Part shown: piece by piece, positions 21,105 through 30,860 of the stretch | How the letters are laid out: each line of letters begins with the position of its first letter | Numbering within the stretch: the first letter of the stretch is position 1 | Assembly: GCF_900156335.1 (NCBI RefSeq) | Contig: NZ_FTMZ01000016.1 | Location: 1-64,000, forward strand | Origin: Sphaerotilus natans | GTDB lineage: Bacteria > Pseudomonadota > Gammaproteobacteria > Burkholderiales > Burkholderiaceae_C | Direction: 5' to 3' | Length of the DNA: 64,000 nucleotides | Program-made: the position numbers and the translations under genes | The notes under the pieces: generated by a model | Databases searched by the model: none | Told to the model about the DNA's origin: nothing | The model's input: the letters and a program-made list of their open reading frames with translations, nothing else

Positions 21105-21878
21105 ATGAGCATCCCCACCATTCGCACCGCGACGCTGAACGGCGTGGCCACGATCGAGATTGCACGCCCCGAGAAGAAGAACGCGCTGACGCTGGCGATG
21201 TACGAGGCGATGGCCGAGGCGCTGCGCGCCGCGCAGGCCGAGCCGTCGGTGCGTGCGGTGCTGATCTGCGGCCAGCCCGGCATCTTCACCTCCGGCAACG
21301 ACCTCGAGGACTTCATGCAGCGCCCGCCGCAGGGCATGGACTCGCCGGTCTTCCGCTTCATGGAGGCGCTGCTCGACTGCGACAAGCCGGTGGTGGCGGC
21401 CGTCACCGGCGCGGCCATCGGCATCGGCATGACGATGCTGCTGCACTGCGACTTCGTCTACGTCAGCGACGAGGCCCGGCTGGCGATGCCCTTCGTCGGC
21501 CTGGGCCTGGTGCCGGAGTTCGGCGCCAGCCTGCTGGTGCCGCAGCGCCTGGGCCCGATGCGCGCGGCCGAGAAGCTGCTGCTCGGTGACCCCTTCACCG
21601 GCTCGGAAGCCGCCGAGCTGGGTCTGGCCAACGCGGTGCTGCCCGCCAGCGAGGTGGTCAACCAGGCCCGGCGCGTGGCCGAGCGCTTCAACCAGCTGCC
21701 GCCGGGCGCGGTGCGCGAGAGCAAGCGCCTGATGCGCGCGCCGCAGCGCGAGCAGCTGCGCGCGGTCATCGCCACCGAGGCCGAGCTGTTCGCCACCCGG
21801 CTGCGCAGCCCCGAGGCGCAGGAGGCCTTCCAGGCCTTCTTCCAGAAGCGCCAGCCGGACTTCTCCCGCTTCGCCTGA
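21105..21878 (+). CDS. Enoyl-CoA hydratase/isomerase family protein
   Basis: A 257-residue crotonase-fold protein: ARPEKKNALTLAMYEAM at the start, FTSGNDLEDF as the first oxyanion-hole motif, and AVTGAAIGIGMTMLLHCDFVY as the second. In MPFVGLGLVPEFGASLLVPQRLG the second catalytic Glu lies in PEFGAS, as in PaaG/ECI-type enzymes, so isomerase rather than hydratase activity is possible. CAGGAGA precedes the ATG at 21105. It lies after the thiolase terminator and may have its own promoter. Confidence 0.9.
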   Translation: MSIPTIRTATLNGVATIEIARPEKKNALTLAMYEAMAEALRAAQAEPSVRAVLICGQPGIFTSGNDLEDFMQRPPQGMDSPVFRFMEALLDCDKPVVAAVTGAAIGIGMTMLLHCDFVYVSDEARLAMPFVGLGLVPEFGASLLVPQRLGPMRAAEKLLLGDPFTGSEAAELGLANAVLPASEVVNQARRVAERFNQLPPGAVRESKRLMRAPQREQLRAVIATEAELFATRLRSPEAQEAFQAFFQKRQPDFSRFA

Positions 21879-21892
21879 GGCCCGCCGCCCCG

Positions 21893-22756
21893 ATGCCGAT
21901 GCTGGCACTCGCCCGGATCCTGCTCGCGCCGCTGCTGCTCTGGCAGGGGCGGCAGGTGCGGCGCCAGGTGCCGAAGCTGCCGGAAGCCAGCGGGGCGCGA
22001 CTGGGGCTGATCGGCTCGGACCATGCCGGCCATGCGGTGCCCCGGCTACGGCTGCTGATCGTCGGCGATTCCTCCGGGGCCGGCGTGGGCGCGGCCACCC
22101 AGGACGAGGCGCTGGCCGGTCAGCTCGCCCGGACCCTGGCGCGCCGGCTGCAGGCGCCGGTGGCCTGGCAGCTGGTCGCCCAGACCGGCTGGACCACGCC
22201 CGAAGCCACCGCAGCGCTGCGCGCGCTGGCCGCGCAGGGGCGGCTGCCGCCGGCCGACGTGATGGTGACCGCACTGGGCGTCAACGACACGATCGCCGGC
22301 ACCTCGCCCGCGCGCTGGATGCGCCAGATGAGCGCGCTCGAGGCCTGCGCGCGCGATCTCGCCGGCGTGCAGCTCAGCGTGGTGTCGGCCGTGCCGCCGA
22401 TGGCGCGCTTTCCCGCCCTGCCCCAGCCGCTGCGCCGCGTGCTGGGCGCCTCGTCGCAGCGGCTGGACCGGGCGCTGCAGCGCTGGGCGGCCGATTCGGG
22501 CGCGCGGCTGCATGTCGAGATGCCGGTCGCGGTGCGGCGGGAGTCGCCGCAGGCCCTGATGGCCGCCGATGGCTTCCATCCCGGCCCGGCGCTGTACCGC
22601 GTCTGGGCCGAGGCGCTGGCGACGCAGATCGTCGCGGACTGGCCCTCGAGCCCGGTGCTGCCGGGCGCTCAGCCGCCGCTGGCCGGGGCTGCGGGAGGCG
22701 CAGGCACCGCCACGGGCAGCGGCCTGGGCCGGCCCTCGCGGTCGATCGCGACATAG
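21893..22756 (+). CDS. SGNH/GDSL-family esterase
   Basis: A 287-residue hydrolase. The nucleophile block is LLIVGDSSGAGVGA, the Asn block GVNDTIAG, and the catalytic Asp-His pair DGFHPG. A hydrophobic N-terminus (MLALARILLAPLLLW) suggests a membrane anchor. It lies 14 bp after the enoyl-CoA hydratase gene. The last 88 bases overlap the 3' end of the convergent thioesterase gene, and the C-terminal tail there (Pro/Ala/Gly rich) is not conserved-looking. Confidence 0.88.
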   Translation: MPMLALARILLAPLLLWQGRQVRRQVPKLPEASGARLGLIGSDHAGHAVPRLRLLIVGDSSGAGVGAATQDEALAGQLARTLARRLQAPVAWQLVAQTGWTTPEATAALRALAAQGRLPPADVMVTALGVNDTIAGTSPARWMRQMSALEACARDLAGVQLSVVSAVPPMARFPALPQPLRRVLGASSQRLDRALQRWAADSGARLHVEMPVAVRRESPQALMAADGFHPGPALYRVWAEALATQIVADWPSSPVLPGAQPPLAGAAGGAGTATGSGLGRPSRSIAT

Positions 22757-23169
22757 GTCAGACTCGCCTCGGTCACCTTGACCACCCGGGGCTCGGCCGG
22801 ATTGCGCTCGGCGTAGACCTCGACCTGGACCGTCACCGACGTGGTGCCGATGCGGGTCACGGTGGCGTAGAAGCTCAGCAGGTCGGCCACCGAGACGGCG
22901 TTCTTGAAGACGAACTGGTTGACCGCCACCGTGGTGATGCGCCCGCGCGCGATGCGCGCCGGCAGCACCGCGCCGGCGATGTCGACCTGCGCCATGATCC
23001 AGCCGCCGAAGATGTCGCCGTTGCCGTTGGCGTCCGACGGCATCGGCATCACCCGCAGCACCAGCTCGCGCTGATGCGAGCCGGGGGCGCCCCCCAGGCC
23101 AGGCGGCTCGCCCGCACCGGCCGGGCCGGCGGCGTCAGGGCAGGAAGTCCTCGTTTCAGTCACACTCAT
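22669..23169 (-). CDS. Acyl-CoA thioesterase (YciA-type hotdog)
   Basis: A 166-residue hotdog-fold thioesterase. The core is LRVMPMPSDANGNGDIFGGWIMAQVD (Asn and Asp in the catalytic turn), followed by TTVAVNQFVFKNAVSVADLLSFYA. The first 30 residues and the Pro/Ala-rich tail are extra to the family. It probably releases free fatty acids from acyl-CoA and sits close to the beta-oxidation genes. It is divergent from the ABC transporter gene. Confidence 0.9.
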   Translation of the reverse strand: MSVTETRTSCPDAAGPAGAGEPPGLGGAPGSHQRELVLRVMPMPSDANGNGDIFGGWIMAQVDIAGAVLPARIARGRITTVAVNQFVFKNAVSVADLLSFYATVTRIGTTSVTVQVEVYAERNPAEPRVVKVTEASLTYVAIDREGRPRPLPVAVPAPPAAPASGG

Positions 23170-23208
23170 TCATTTCACCTCGCCGGTATTGTCCCGGATC
23201 GAACCCCG

Positions 23209-25029
23209 ATGCGCCGCGGCACCCTCGACCCCTCCCCCGCAGAGTCCTCCGCCTCCTCCGCCCCGCCCCGCAGCGACTGGACCACGCTGCGCCGGCTGGT
23301 GCCCTATCTGTGGGACTACCGCGCGCGCATGGCGCTGGCGCTGATCTTCCTGGTCGCGGCGAAAGCGGCCAATGTCGGCGTGCCGCTGCTGCTGAAGGAA
23401 CTGGTGGACCAGCTCGCGCTGCCGGCGGGCGACCCGCGCGCGCTGGTGGTCGTGCCGCTGGGCCTGCTGCTGGGCTACGCGGGCCTGCGCTTCTCGACCA
23501 CCGTCTTCACCGAGCTGCGCGAGCTGGTCTTCGCCAAGGCGACCCACGGCGCGGCGCGGCGCATCGCGCTGGAGGCCTTCGAGCACCTGCACGCGCTGAG
23601 CCTGCGCTTCCACCTCGATCGCCAGACCGGCGGCATGAGCCGCGACATCGAGCGCGGCACCCGCGCGCTGCAGTCGCTGGTGAGCTACTCGCTCTACACC
23701 ATCGTGCCGACGCTGGTCGAGCTCGGCCTGGTGCTGACGCTGCTGGGCACGCGCTTCGACCTGGGCTTCGTCTGGATCACGCTGTCGGCGCTGCTGGTGT
23801 ACGGCGCCTTCACCATCGGCGTGACCGAGTGGCGCACACGCTTTCGCCGCGAGATGAACGAGCTCGACTCGAAGGCCAATGCCCGCGCGGTCGATGCGCT
23901 GCTGAACTACGAGACGGTCAAGTACTTCAACAACGAGGCCTTCGAGGCGCGCCGCTACGACGAGGGCCTGGACGCCTACCGCCGCGCGCAGATCAAGTCG
24001 CAGGGCACGCTGTCGCTGCTCAACGCCGGCCAGCAGCTGGTCATCGCCGCCAGCCTGGTGGCGATGCTGTGGCGCGCCACCGGCGGCGTGGTGGCCAAGG
24101 AGCTGACGCTGGGCGACCTGGTGATGGTCAACGCGCTGCTGATCCAGCTCTACATCCCGCTGAACTTCCTGGGCGTGCTCTACCGCGAGATCAAGCAGAG
24201 CCTGACCGACCTGGGCCGGATGTTCGGCCTGCTCGAGCGCGAGCGCGAGGTCGCCGACCGGCCGGGGGCGCCAGCGCTGGCCGTCACGCAGGGCACGGTG
24301 CGCTTCGAGCAGGTCGGCTTCGCCTATCACCCGGAGCGGCCGATCCTGCATGGCGTCTGCCTGGAGATTCCCGGCGGCAAGACGGTGGCGGTCGTGGGCC
24401 CGTCAGGCTCGGGCAAGAGCACGCTGGCGCGCCTGCTCTACCGCTTCTACGACCTGCCGCAGGGCCGCATCACCATCGACGGCCAGGACATCCGCGAGGT
24501 CACGCAGGACAGCCTGCGCCGCGCCATCGGCATCGTGCCGCAGGACACGGTGCTGTTCAACGACACCATCGGCTACAACATCGCCTACGGCCGCCCCGGC
24601 GCCAGCCCGGCCGAGGTCGAGGCCGCCGCCCGCGCCGCGCACATCCACGACTTCATCGCCGCGCAGCCCAAGGGCTACGGGACGGCGGTGGGCGAGCGCG
24701 GCCTGAAGCTCTCCGGCGGCGAGAAGCAGCGCGTGGCGATTGCGCGCACGCTGCTGAAGAACCCGCCGATCCTGATCTTCGACGAGGCGACCTCGGCGCT
24801 GGACTCGGCCAACGAGCGCGCGATCCAGGCCGAGCTGGCCAGCGCCGCACGCGGCAAGACCGCGCTGGTGATCGCGCACCGCCTGAGCACGGTGGTGGAC
24901 GCGCACCGCATCGTCGTGCTGCAGCACGGCCGCATCGCCGAGCAAGGCACGCACGCCGAGCTGCTGGCGCAGGACGGCGTCTACGCCCGGATGTGGCGAC
25001 TGCAGCAGCAGGGCAAAGGCAGCGACTGA
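23209..25029 (+). CDS. Atm1/ABCB7-like ABC exporter (fused permease and ATPase)
   Basis: A 606-residue half-transporter with about six N-terminal membrane segments and a C-terminal nucleotide-binding domain. Walker A is GPSGSGKST, the signature LSGGEKQRVAIARTLL, Walker B ILIFDEATSALD, and the switch His is in IAHRLSTV. NYETVKYFNNEAFEARRYDEG is typical of the Atm1/HMT1 group, which exports glutathione-linked sulfur or metal conjugates. I chose the ATG at 23209 over the longer upstream frame because the longer form would overlap the divergent thioesterase gene. Confidence 0.93.
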   Translation: MRRGTLDPSPAESSASSAPPRSDWTTLRRLVPYLWDYRARMALALIFLVAAKAANVGVPLLLKELVDQLALPAGDPRALVVVPLGLLLGYAGLRFSTTVFTELRELVFAKATHGAARRIALEAFEHLHALSLRFHLDRQTGGMSRDIERGTRALQSLVSYSLYTIVPTLVELGLVLTLLGTRFDLGFVWITLSALLVYGAFTIGVTEWRTRFRREMNELDSKANARAVDALLNYETVKYFNNEAFEARRYDEGLDAYRRAQIKSQGTLSLLNAGQQLVIAASLVAMLWRATGGVVAKELTLGDLVMVNALLIQLYIPLNFLGVLYREIKQSLTDLGRMFGLLEREREVADRPGAPALAVTQGTVRFEQVGFAYHPERPILHGVCLEIPGGKTVAVVGPSGSGKSTLARLLYRFYDLPQGRITIDGQDIREVTQDSLRRAIGIVPQDTVLFNDTIGYNIAYGRPGASPAEVEAAARAAHIHDFIAAQPKGYGTAVGERGLKLSGGEKQRVAIARTLLKNPPILIFDEATSALDSANERAIQAELASAARGKTALVIAHRLSTVVDAHRIVVLQHGRIAEQGTHAELLAQDGVYARMWRLQQQGKGSD

Positions 25030-25110
25030 GCTGCGGGCGGCTGTCCCCGCAAGACCTTGCCTGCGCAGGGCACGCAGCAGTCCAGCGAGACACCCCGCTA
25101 CACTGCCGCG

Positions 25111-26064
25111 GTGGAGACCAAATGGCTTGAAGACTTCGTCAGCCTGGCCGAGACGCGCAGCTTCTCGCGCTCGGCCCAGCTGCGGCATGTGACCCAGCCG
25201 GCGTTCTCGCGCCGGATCCAGGCGCTGGAGGCCTGGGCGGGCATCGACCTGGTCGACCGCTCGTCCTATCCGACCCGCCTGACCTCGGCCGGCCAGACGC
25301 TGCTGCCGCAGGCGCTGGAGATCCTGGGCAGCCTGCAGGCCGCGCGCAACCTGATGCGCGGCCACCAGACCTCGAGCCAGGACATGATCGAGTTCGCGGT
25401 GCCGCACTCGCTGGCCTTCACCTTCTTCCCGCATTGGGTGATGGAACTGCGCCAGCGCTTCGGCGCGTTCAAGAGCCGGCTGGTCGGCATGAACGTGCAT
25501 GACGCGGTCATGCAGCTCACCGAAGGATCCTGCGACCTGCTGCTGGCCTATCACCATGCCTCGCAGCCGCTGCAGCTCAACCCGCAGCGCTACGAGCACC
25601 TGAGCCTGGGCACCGAGACGCTGGCGCCCTACGCCCGCGCCGGCAGTGACGGCGAGCCGCTGTTCCGGCTGCCCGGCCGCCAGAACGACCGCGTGCCCTA
25701 TCTCGGCTATGCCTCCGGCGCCTACCTGGGCCGCATGGTCGACCTGCTGCTGAAGCAGTCCAGCGATGCGCTCTACCTCGAGCCGATCTACGAGACCGAC
25801 ATGGCCGAGGGCCTGAAGGCGATGGCGCTGGAAGGCCACGGTCTGGCCTTCCTGCCGGCCAGCTCGGTGCGCAAGGAAGTCAGCGTGCGCCGCCTGGTGC
25901 CCGCCGGGCCGCGCCAGGCACAGCAGGCCTTCGAGGTCACCATCGAGGTGTGGCTCTACCGCGAGCGCCCGGAGGTGTCGCGCCACAACAAGCCCGCCGC
26001 GCAGGCGCTGTGGGACTTCCTGAAGCTGGATCTGCAGCGCCGCCAGGCCTCGCCCAACAGCTGA
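25111..26064 (+). CDS. LysR-family regulator, HypT/YjiE-like
   Basis: A 317-residue LysR regulator. The start [20 protein letters not shown] then [15 protein letters not shown] matches E. coli HypT/YjiE, a hypochlorite-responsive activator, more than other LysR proteins. I chose the GTG at 25111. TACACT ends six bases before it, so the mRNA is probably leaderless. The C-terminal domain contains a single Cys ([11 protein letters not shown]). Targets are unknown; the adjacent Atm1-like exporter would fit an oxidative-stress role, but this is speculation. Confidence 0.88.
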   Translation: METKWLEDFVSLAETRSFSRSAQLRHVTQPAFSRRIQALEAWAGIDLVDRSSYPTRLTSAGQTLLPQALEILGSLQAARNLMRGHQTSSQDMIEFAVPHSLAFTFFPHWVMELRQRFGAFKSRLVGMNVHDAVMQLTEGSCDLLLAYHHASQPLQLNPQRYEHLSLGTETLAPYARAGSDGEPLFRLPGRQNDRVPYLGYASGAYLGRMVDLLLKQSSDALYLEPIYETDMAEGLKAMALEGHGLAFLPASSVRKEVSVRRLVPAGPRQAQQAFEVTIEVWLYRERPEVSRHNKPAAQALWDFLKLDLQRRQASPNS

Positions 26065-26153
26065 CAACGCCCGGAACAGCGCCCGGCGATAGCCCTTCAA
26101 TCCCGACTCCCGTCGAGCACGCGCGCGCCGGCCTTGGGCGAGAATCCGGGGTG

Positions 26154-27215
26154 ATGAACACGACCGCCCTCCCCCCGACCGCCGCCGCGTCGCTGACGCT
26201 CACCCGCCCTGACGACTGGCACCTGCATGTGCGCGACGGCGCCGCGATGGCTGCGGTCGTGCCGCACACCGCGCGCCAGTTCGGCCGCGCGATCATCATG
26301 CCCAACCTGAGGCCGCCGGTGACCACCGCGGCGCAGGCCGTGGCCTACCGCGACCGCATTCGCGCCTGCGTGCCCGCCGGGGTCGACTTCGAGCCGCTGA
26401 TGACGCTCTACCTGACCGACAACACGCCGCCCGACGAGATCCGCCGCGCCCGCGAGGCCGGCGTCGTCGCGCTCAAGCTCTATCCGGCCGGCGCCACCAC
26501 CAACAGCGACGCGGGCGTCACTGACATCCGCAAGACCCACGCGACGCTGGAGATGATGCAGCGCGAGGGCCTGCTGCTGCTGGTGCACGGCGAGGTGACC
26601 GATCCGTCCGTCGATGTCTTCGACCGCGAGGCGCGCTTCATCGAGCAGGTGATGGAGCCGCTGCGCGACGCCTTCCCCGAGCTGAAGATCGTCTTCGAGC
26701 ACATCACCACCCGCGAGGCGGCGCAGTACGTCGCCGAGGCCGGCCCGAACATGGCCGCCACCCTCACCGCGCACCATCTGCTCTACAACCGCAACGCGAT
26801 CTTCACCGGCGGCCTGCGCCCGCACTACTACTGCCTGCCGGTGCTCAAGCGCGAGGAGCACCGCCGCGCGCTGGTGGCCTCGGCCACCTCGGGCAGCCCG
26901 AAGTTCTTCCTGGGCACCGACAGCGCGCCGCACGCCGCGCACCTGAAGGAGCACGCCGCGGCCTGCGCCGGCTGCTACACCGCGCTGTCGGCCATCGAGC
27001 TCTATGCCGAGGCCTTCGAGCGCGCCGGCGCGCTCGACCGCCTGGAGGGCTTCGCCAGCCTGCACGGCCCGGCCTTCTACGGCCTGCCGGTCAACACCGG
27101 CACGATCACCCTGAAGCGCGAGCCCTGGCAGCTGCCCGAGACCCTGCCCTACGGCGATGCCGAGCTCAAGCCGATGGGCGGCGGCGAGACGCTGAACTGG
27201 CGCCTGGTGGACTGA
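26154..27215 (+). CDS. pyrC: Dihydroorotase
   Basis: A 353-residue zinc enzyme of pyrimidine synthesis, of the E. coli PyrC type. [10 protein letters not shown] holds the first two zinc His residues, [17 protein letters not shown] the carboxylated Lys, and FLGTDSAPH the catalytic Asp. The ATG at 26154 overlaps a GTG at 26151; the ATG was chosen. There is no clear Shine-Dalgarno site. Confidence 0.96.
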   Translation: MNTTALPPTAAASLTLTRPDDWHLHVRDGAAMAAVVPHTARQFGRAIIMPNLRPPVTTAAQAVAYRDRIRACVPAGVDFEPLMTLYLTDNTPPDEIRRAREAGVVALKLYPAGATTNSDAGVTDIRKTHATLEMMQREGLLLLVHGEVTDPSVDVFDREARFIEQVMEPLRDAFPELKIVFEHITTREAAQYVAEAGPNMAATLTAHHLLYNRNAIFTGGLRPHYYCLPVLKREEHRRALVASATSGSPKFFLGTDSAPHAAHLKEHAAACAGCYTALSAIELYAEAFERAGALDRLEGFASLHGPAFYGLPVNTGTITLKREPWQLPETLPYGDAELKPMGGGETLNWRLVD

Positions 27216-27299
27216 GCGTCGCCTGAAAGGCATCCACCCGCCCCTTGACAGCGCGAGGGCACGGCCGCAGATGATGTTCCAGACCCCGAGGAGTCCCGA

Positions 27300-28184
27300 G
27301 TGAAACGCATCGTCCTGTTCCTGCTCACCAACCTGGCCGTGATGCTGGTGCTCGGCATCGCCTCGAGCGTGCTGGGCATCAACCGCTATCTCGACGCGCA
27401 GGGGCTGAACATCGGCATGCTGCTGGTGTTCTCGCTGTTCATGGGCTTTTCCGGCGCGATCGTCTCGCTGCTGATGAGCAAGCCGATGGCGAAGTGGAGC
27501 ACCGGCGCGCAGGTCATCAACGACTCGAACGATCCGATGCACCGCTGGATCGTCGGCACGGTGGCGCGCTTCGCGCAGAAGGCCGGCATCGGCATGCCCG
27601 AGGTCGCGATCTACGACGGCGAGCCCAACGCCTTCGCCACCGGCGCCTTTCGCGACGCGTCTCTGGTGGCGGTCTCCACCGGGCTGCTGCAGAGCATGAC
27701 CCGCGAGGAGGTCGAGGCGGTCATCGGCCATGAGGTCGCCCACGTCGCCAACGGCGACATGGTGACGCTGACGCTGATCCAGGGCGTGGTCAACACCTTC
27801 GTGGTCTTCATCTCGCGCATCGTCGGCTATGTGGTCGACCGGCTGATCCTGAAGAACGAGAAGGACGCGCCCGGCATCGGCTACATCGCCACCACGATCG
27901 TGATGGACCTGGTGCTGGGCGTGCTGGCCTCGATGATCGTCGCCTGGTTCTCACGCCAGCGCGAGTTCCGCGCGGATGCCGGCGCCGCCAGCCTGATGGG
28001 CGACCGCCGCCCGATGATGCATGCGCTGGCCCGCCTGGGCGGCCTCGATCCGGGCGAGATGCCCAGGAGCCTGGCGGCGATGGGCATTTCCGGCCGGCCG
28101 AGCGGCTTCATGGCGCTGTTCTCCAGCCACCCGCCGATCGAGGAGCGCATCGCCGCGCTGCAGCAGATGAAGGCGCGCCGCTGA
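27300..28184 (+). CDS. htpX: Membrane protease HtpX
   Basis: A 294-residue M48B zinc protease of the inner membrane that degrades misfolded membrane proteins with FtsH. It starts with GTG after GAGGAG. Two N-terminal hydrophobic segments are followed by the catalytic HEVAH in [15 protein letters not shown] and by two further segments. The third zinc-ligand Glu lies in [14 protein letters not shown]. Typical HtpX length. Confidence 0.96.
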   Translation: MKRIVLFLLTNLAVMLVLGIASSVLGINRYLDAQGLNIGMLLVFSLFMGFSGAIVSLLMSKPMAKWSTGAQVINDSNDPMHRWIVGTVARFAQKAGIGMPEVAIYDGEPNAFATGAFRDASLVAVSTGLLQSMTREEVEAVIGHEVAHVANGDMVTLTLIQGVVNTFVVFISRIVGYVVDRLILKNEKDAPGIGYIATTIVMDLVLGVLASMIVAWFSRQREFRADAGAASLMGDRRPMMHALARLGGLDPGEMPRSLAAMGISGRPSGFMALFSSHPPIEERIAALQQMKARR

Positions 28185-28203
28185 GACATCCGCCCCGGCC
28201 GCC

Positions 28204-29484
28204 TCAGTAGCGGCCGGTCACCCCGGCCACGCGCAGATAGACATGCGCGATCCAGGCCACCAGCGCGCGCTGCATCATCACCAGCCAGCGCCCGGAGCGC
28301 AGCCGCTGCGGCGTGACCGGCTCCGCGACCGCGATGGCGCGGCCGATCTCGCGCGCCAGCTCGGCGCCAAACGCCTCGTCGCGCACGATCAGATTGGCCT
28401 CGAGATTGAGCAGCAGCGAGATCGGATCGATGTTGGACGAGCCCACCGTGGCCCAGTGCTCGTCGACCAGCATCACCTTGGCATGCAGGAAGGCTGGCGT
28501 GTACTCGTGGATCTCGACGCCGCAGGCCATCAGCTCGTCGTAGAGCACCCGCGCGGCCATCGCGGCGATGCGGTAGTCGGGCTTGCCCTGCATCAGCAGG
28601 CGCACCTGCACCCCGCGGCGCGCAGCCCGGCACAGCGCGCGCCGGAACTCCTGCCCGGGGTAGAAGTAGGGCGAGATCAGCCAGATGCGCTCGCGCGCCT
28701 GGCGGATCGCGTCGATGTAGGCGCGCTCGATGGTGCGGCGCTGGCGGATGTTGTCGCGCACCACGAAGGCGGCCTGCACCGGCGCGAGCGTCTGCTCGAG
28801 CAGCGGCAGCTGGTGCTGGCTGCGGCGGGTCAGCCGCATCTGCCGGAGCAGCGCACGCGCCCGGCGCACCGGATGGCCGGCGAGCAGCAGCGAGCGCAGC
28901 TCCTGCTGCCAGTCGCGGCCGAACCAGGCGCGCGACCACATCGCCCGGGTCGCATGCGCCATCGCCTCGGCCAGCGGGCCGCGCAGCTGCACCGCGAAGT
29001 CCAGGCGCGGCAGTTCGGTGCGGCCGTGATGCAGGTCGATGCGATCGTCGATCAGGTTGATGCCGCCGACGAATCCGGTCTCGCCGTCGACCACGCACAG
29101 CTTCATGTGCAGCCGGCGCAGCTGCCCGGGCTGCAGCCAGTGCGTCCAGCGCGACAGCGGCCGGAACACCGCCACCGCGACGCCGGCCGCGCGCAGGCGC
29201 GGCTCGATCGGGTCCAGGCTGTCATGCGAGCCGAAGCCGTCGATCACCACGCGCACCCGCACGCCGCGCCGCGCCGCCTGCACCAGCGCCCGCTCGACCG
29301 CCCGCGTGGCCACGTCATCGTGAAAGATGTAGGTGGCCAGCCAGACCTCGTGGCGCGCGCGCTCGATCGCGCGGATCATCGCGGGAAAGAGCTGGTCGCC
29401 GCCACGCAGCAGCTCGACCTGGTGGCCGCCGCGAAACAGCGGCCGGGGCACCAGGTACCAGGACAGCGCCTCCGACAGGCCCAT
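28204..29484 (-). CDS. clsB: Cardiolipin synthase B
   Basis: A 426-residue phospholipase-D-superfamily enzyme with two HKD motifs: HMKLCVVDGETGFVGGINL and HAKVMLVDEHWATVGSSNID. ClsB makes cardiolipin from phosphatidylglycerol and related lipids at the inner membrane. It is the last gene of the run aspS to clsB. Only two bases separate it from the EEP-domain gene, as in E. coli ybhP-clsB. Confidence 0.93.
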   Translation of the reverse strand: MGLSEALSWYLVPRPLFRGGHQVELLRGGDQLFPAMIRAIERARHEVWLATYIFHDDVATRAVERALVQAARRGVRVRVVIDGFGSHDSLDPIEPRLRAAGVAVAVFRPLSRWTHWLQPGQLRRLHMKLCVVDGETGFVGGINLIDDRIDLHHGRTELPRLDFAVQLRGPLAEAMAHATRAMWSRAWFGRDWQQELRSLLLAGHPVRRARALLRQMRLTRRSQHQLPLLEQTLAPVQAAFVVRDNIRQRRTIERAYIDAIRQARERIWLISPYFYPGQEFRRALCRAARRGVQVRLLMQGKPDYRIAAMAARVLYDELMACGVEIHEYTPAFLHAKVMLVDEHWATVGSSNIDPISLLLNLEANLIVRDEAFGAELAREIGRAIAVAEPVTPQRLRSGRWLVMMQRALVAWIAHVYLRVAGVTGRY

Positions 29485-29486
29485 CG

Positions 29487-30299
29487 TCAGGCCGGCTCCA
29501 GCTCGACCAGCAGCGGCAGATGGTCGGACATGCGCACCCAGGCCGGCCCGCGCGGCACCGTGACGGTGCGGCAGCGCAGCCCGCGGGTGTAGACCCGGTC
29601 AAGCGAGAACAGCGGCATGCGCGACGGAAAGGTGCGCATCGCCCGCACCGAGCCCTCCGGCGCACAGGAGCGCGCCAGGCCGGCCTGACCGAACAGCGGA
29701 TCAAGCCGCTCGCCCCAGTCGTTGAAGTCGCCGGCGACGATGACCGGCGCGCCGGCCGGAATGCGCTCGTTCACATACTGGCCGAGGCGCTGCGCCTGGC
29801 GCACCCGGCTGGCATGGATCAGACCGAAATGCGCGACGATCGCATGCAGCTCGGTGCCCTGCCAGCGCACCCGCACATGCAACAGGCCGCGCTGCTCGAA
29901 GCGGTGGTCGGACACGTCGGCATGCTCGACATCGCCCACCGGCCAGCGCGACAGCAGCGCGTTGCCATGCTCGCCGTCCCGGGTGACCGCATTGGTGCGG
30001 TAGGCGGCCTCGTAGCCCTCCGGCGCGAGAAACTCGGCCTGCCCCTGCTCCGGCCAGCCGAACCAGGTGTGGTCGAAGCGGCGCGCGTCGCCATGATGGA
30101 AGAGCCGCACTTCCTGCAGGAAGACCAGGTCCGCGTCCAGCGCGGCCACGCCGGCGCCGAGGTTGTGGATCTCCAGCCGGCGCCCCGGCCCCAGGCCGCG
30201 CACGCCCTTGTGGATGTTGTAGGTGGCCACCCGCAGCGTGCCGGCGCGCTCGGGCAGCACCGACTGGCGCCACGGCCCGCCTGACAGCGACCGGGTCAT
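29487..30299 (-). CDS. Endonuclease/exonuclease/phosphatase-family protein (YbhP-like)
   Basis: A 270-residue EEP-fold protein. LRVATYNIHKGVRG is the first metal-site strand, VFLQEVRLF holds the Glu, IVAGDFNDWGERLD the Asp-Asn pair, and MSDHLPLLVELE the terminal Asp-His. The ATG overlaps the nudB stop codon (TGATG), so translation is coupled. An in-frame GTG one codon upstream is an alternative start. In E. coli the homologue YbhP also sits next to clsB. The substrate is unknown; a phospholipid-related role is possible. Confidence 0.9.
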   Translation of the reverse strand: MTRSLSGGPWRQSVLPERAGTLRVATYNIHKGVRGLGPGRRLEIHNLGAGVAALDADLVFLQEVRLFHHGDARRFDHTWFGWPEQGQAEFLAPEGYEAAYRTNAVTRDGEHGNALLSRWPVGDVEHADVSDHRFEQRGLLHVRVRWQGTELHAIVAHFGLIHASRVRQAQRLGQYVNERIPAGAPVIVAGDFNDWGERLDPLFGQAGLARSCAPEGSVRAMRTFPSRMPLFSLDRVYTRGLRCRTVTVPRGPAWVRMSDHLPLLVELEPA

Positions 30300-30805
30300 C
30301 ACCGCATCCTCCCGAGACGCTGCGGCAGCTGCAGGATGGCCTCGGCATTGCTCGGCGAGAAGCAGCGGTCGGCCGCCTCGCGCCAGGGCAGCCAGACATG
30401 GGCCAGATGCTCGCGCGGCGCGAGCTGCACCGGCGTGCCCGCCGGCACCGTCAGGCCGAAGACATGCTCGGTGTTGTGCGTCACGCCGGGGGCGTAGCGG
30501 TGGCGCCAGACCGGATAGATCTCGTAGACATTGCGCAGGTCCCAGTCGTGCAGCGCCTCGACCGGCACGCCGGGCGCGCCGAGCAGGATGCCGGTCTCCT
30601 CATGCACTTCCCGCGCGGCCGTCGCGTGCGGCGGCTCCTCGGGAAAGTCCTTCGAGCCGGTGACGCTCTGCCAGAAGCCGGGGCGGTCGGCCCGCTCGAT
30701 CAGCAGCACGTCGAGGGCCGGCGTGTGGATCACGACCAGCACCGATTCGGGAATCTTCGGCGGCCGGGGCTGCGTCTGCGCCGTCGCCTGGGTCATCGTC
30801 GTCAT
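30299..30805 (-). CDS. nudB: Dihydroneopterin triphosphate diphosphatase (Nudix)
   Basis: A Nudix hydrolase acting early in folate synthesis. PGFWQSVTGSKDF and the Nudix box ending AAREVHEETGI are clear; the box has one extra residue between the Gly and the first Glu. HRYAPGVTHNTEHVFGL is typical of NudB. I chose the ATG at 30805 (168 residues), and 30817 and 30796 are possible; none has a good ribosome site. nudB follows aspS in many proteobacteria, but here two other units lie between them. Confidence 0.92.
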   Translation of the reverse strand: MTTMTQATAQTQPRPPKIPESVLVVIHTPALDVLLIERADRPGFWQSVTGSKDFPEEPPHATAAREVHEETGILLGAPGVPVEALHDWDLRNVYEIYPVWRHRYAPGVTHNTEHVFGLTVPAGTPVQLAPREHLAHVWLPWREAADRCFSPSNAEAILQLPQRLGRMR

Positions 30806-30860
30806 GCGGACAAGCATAGCGGCAAGCCAGGGACACGACTTCGTACCGGACTCTTCGGTG

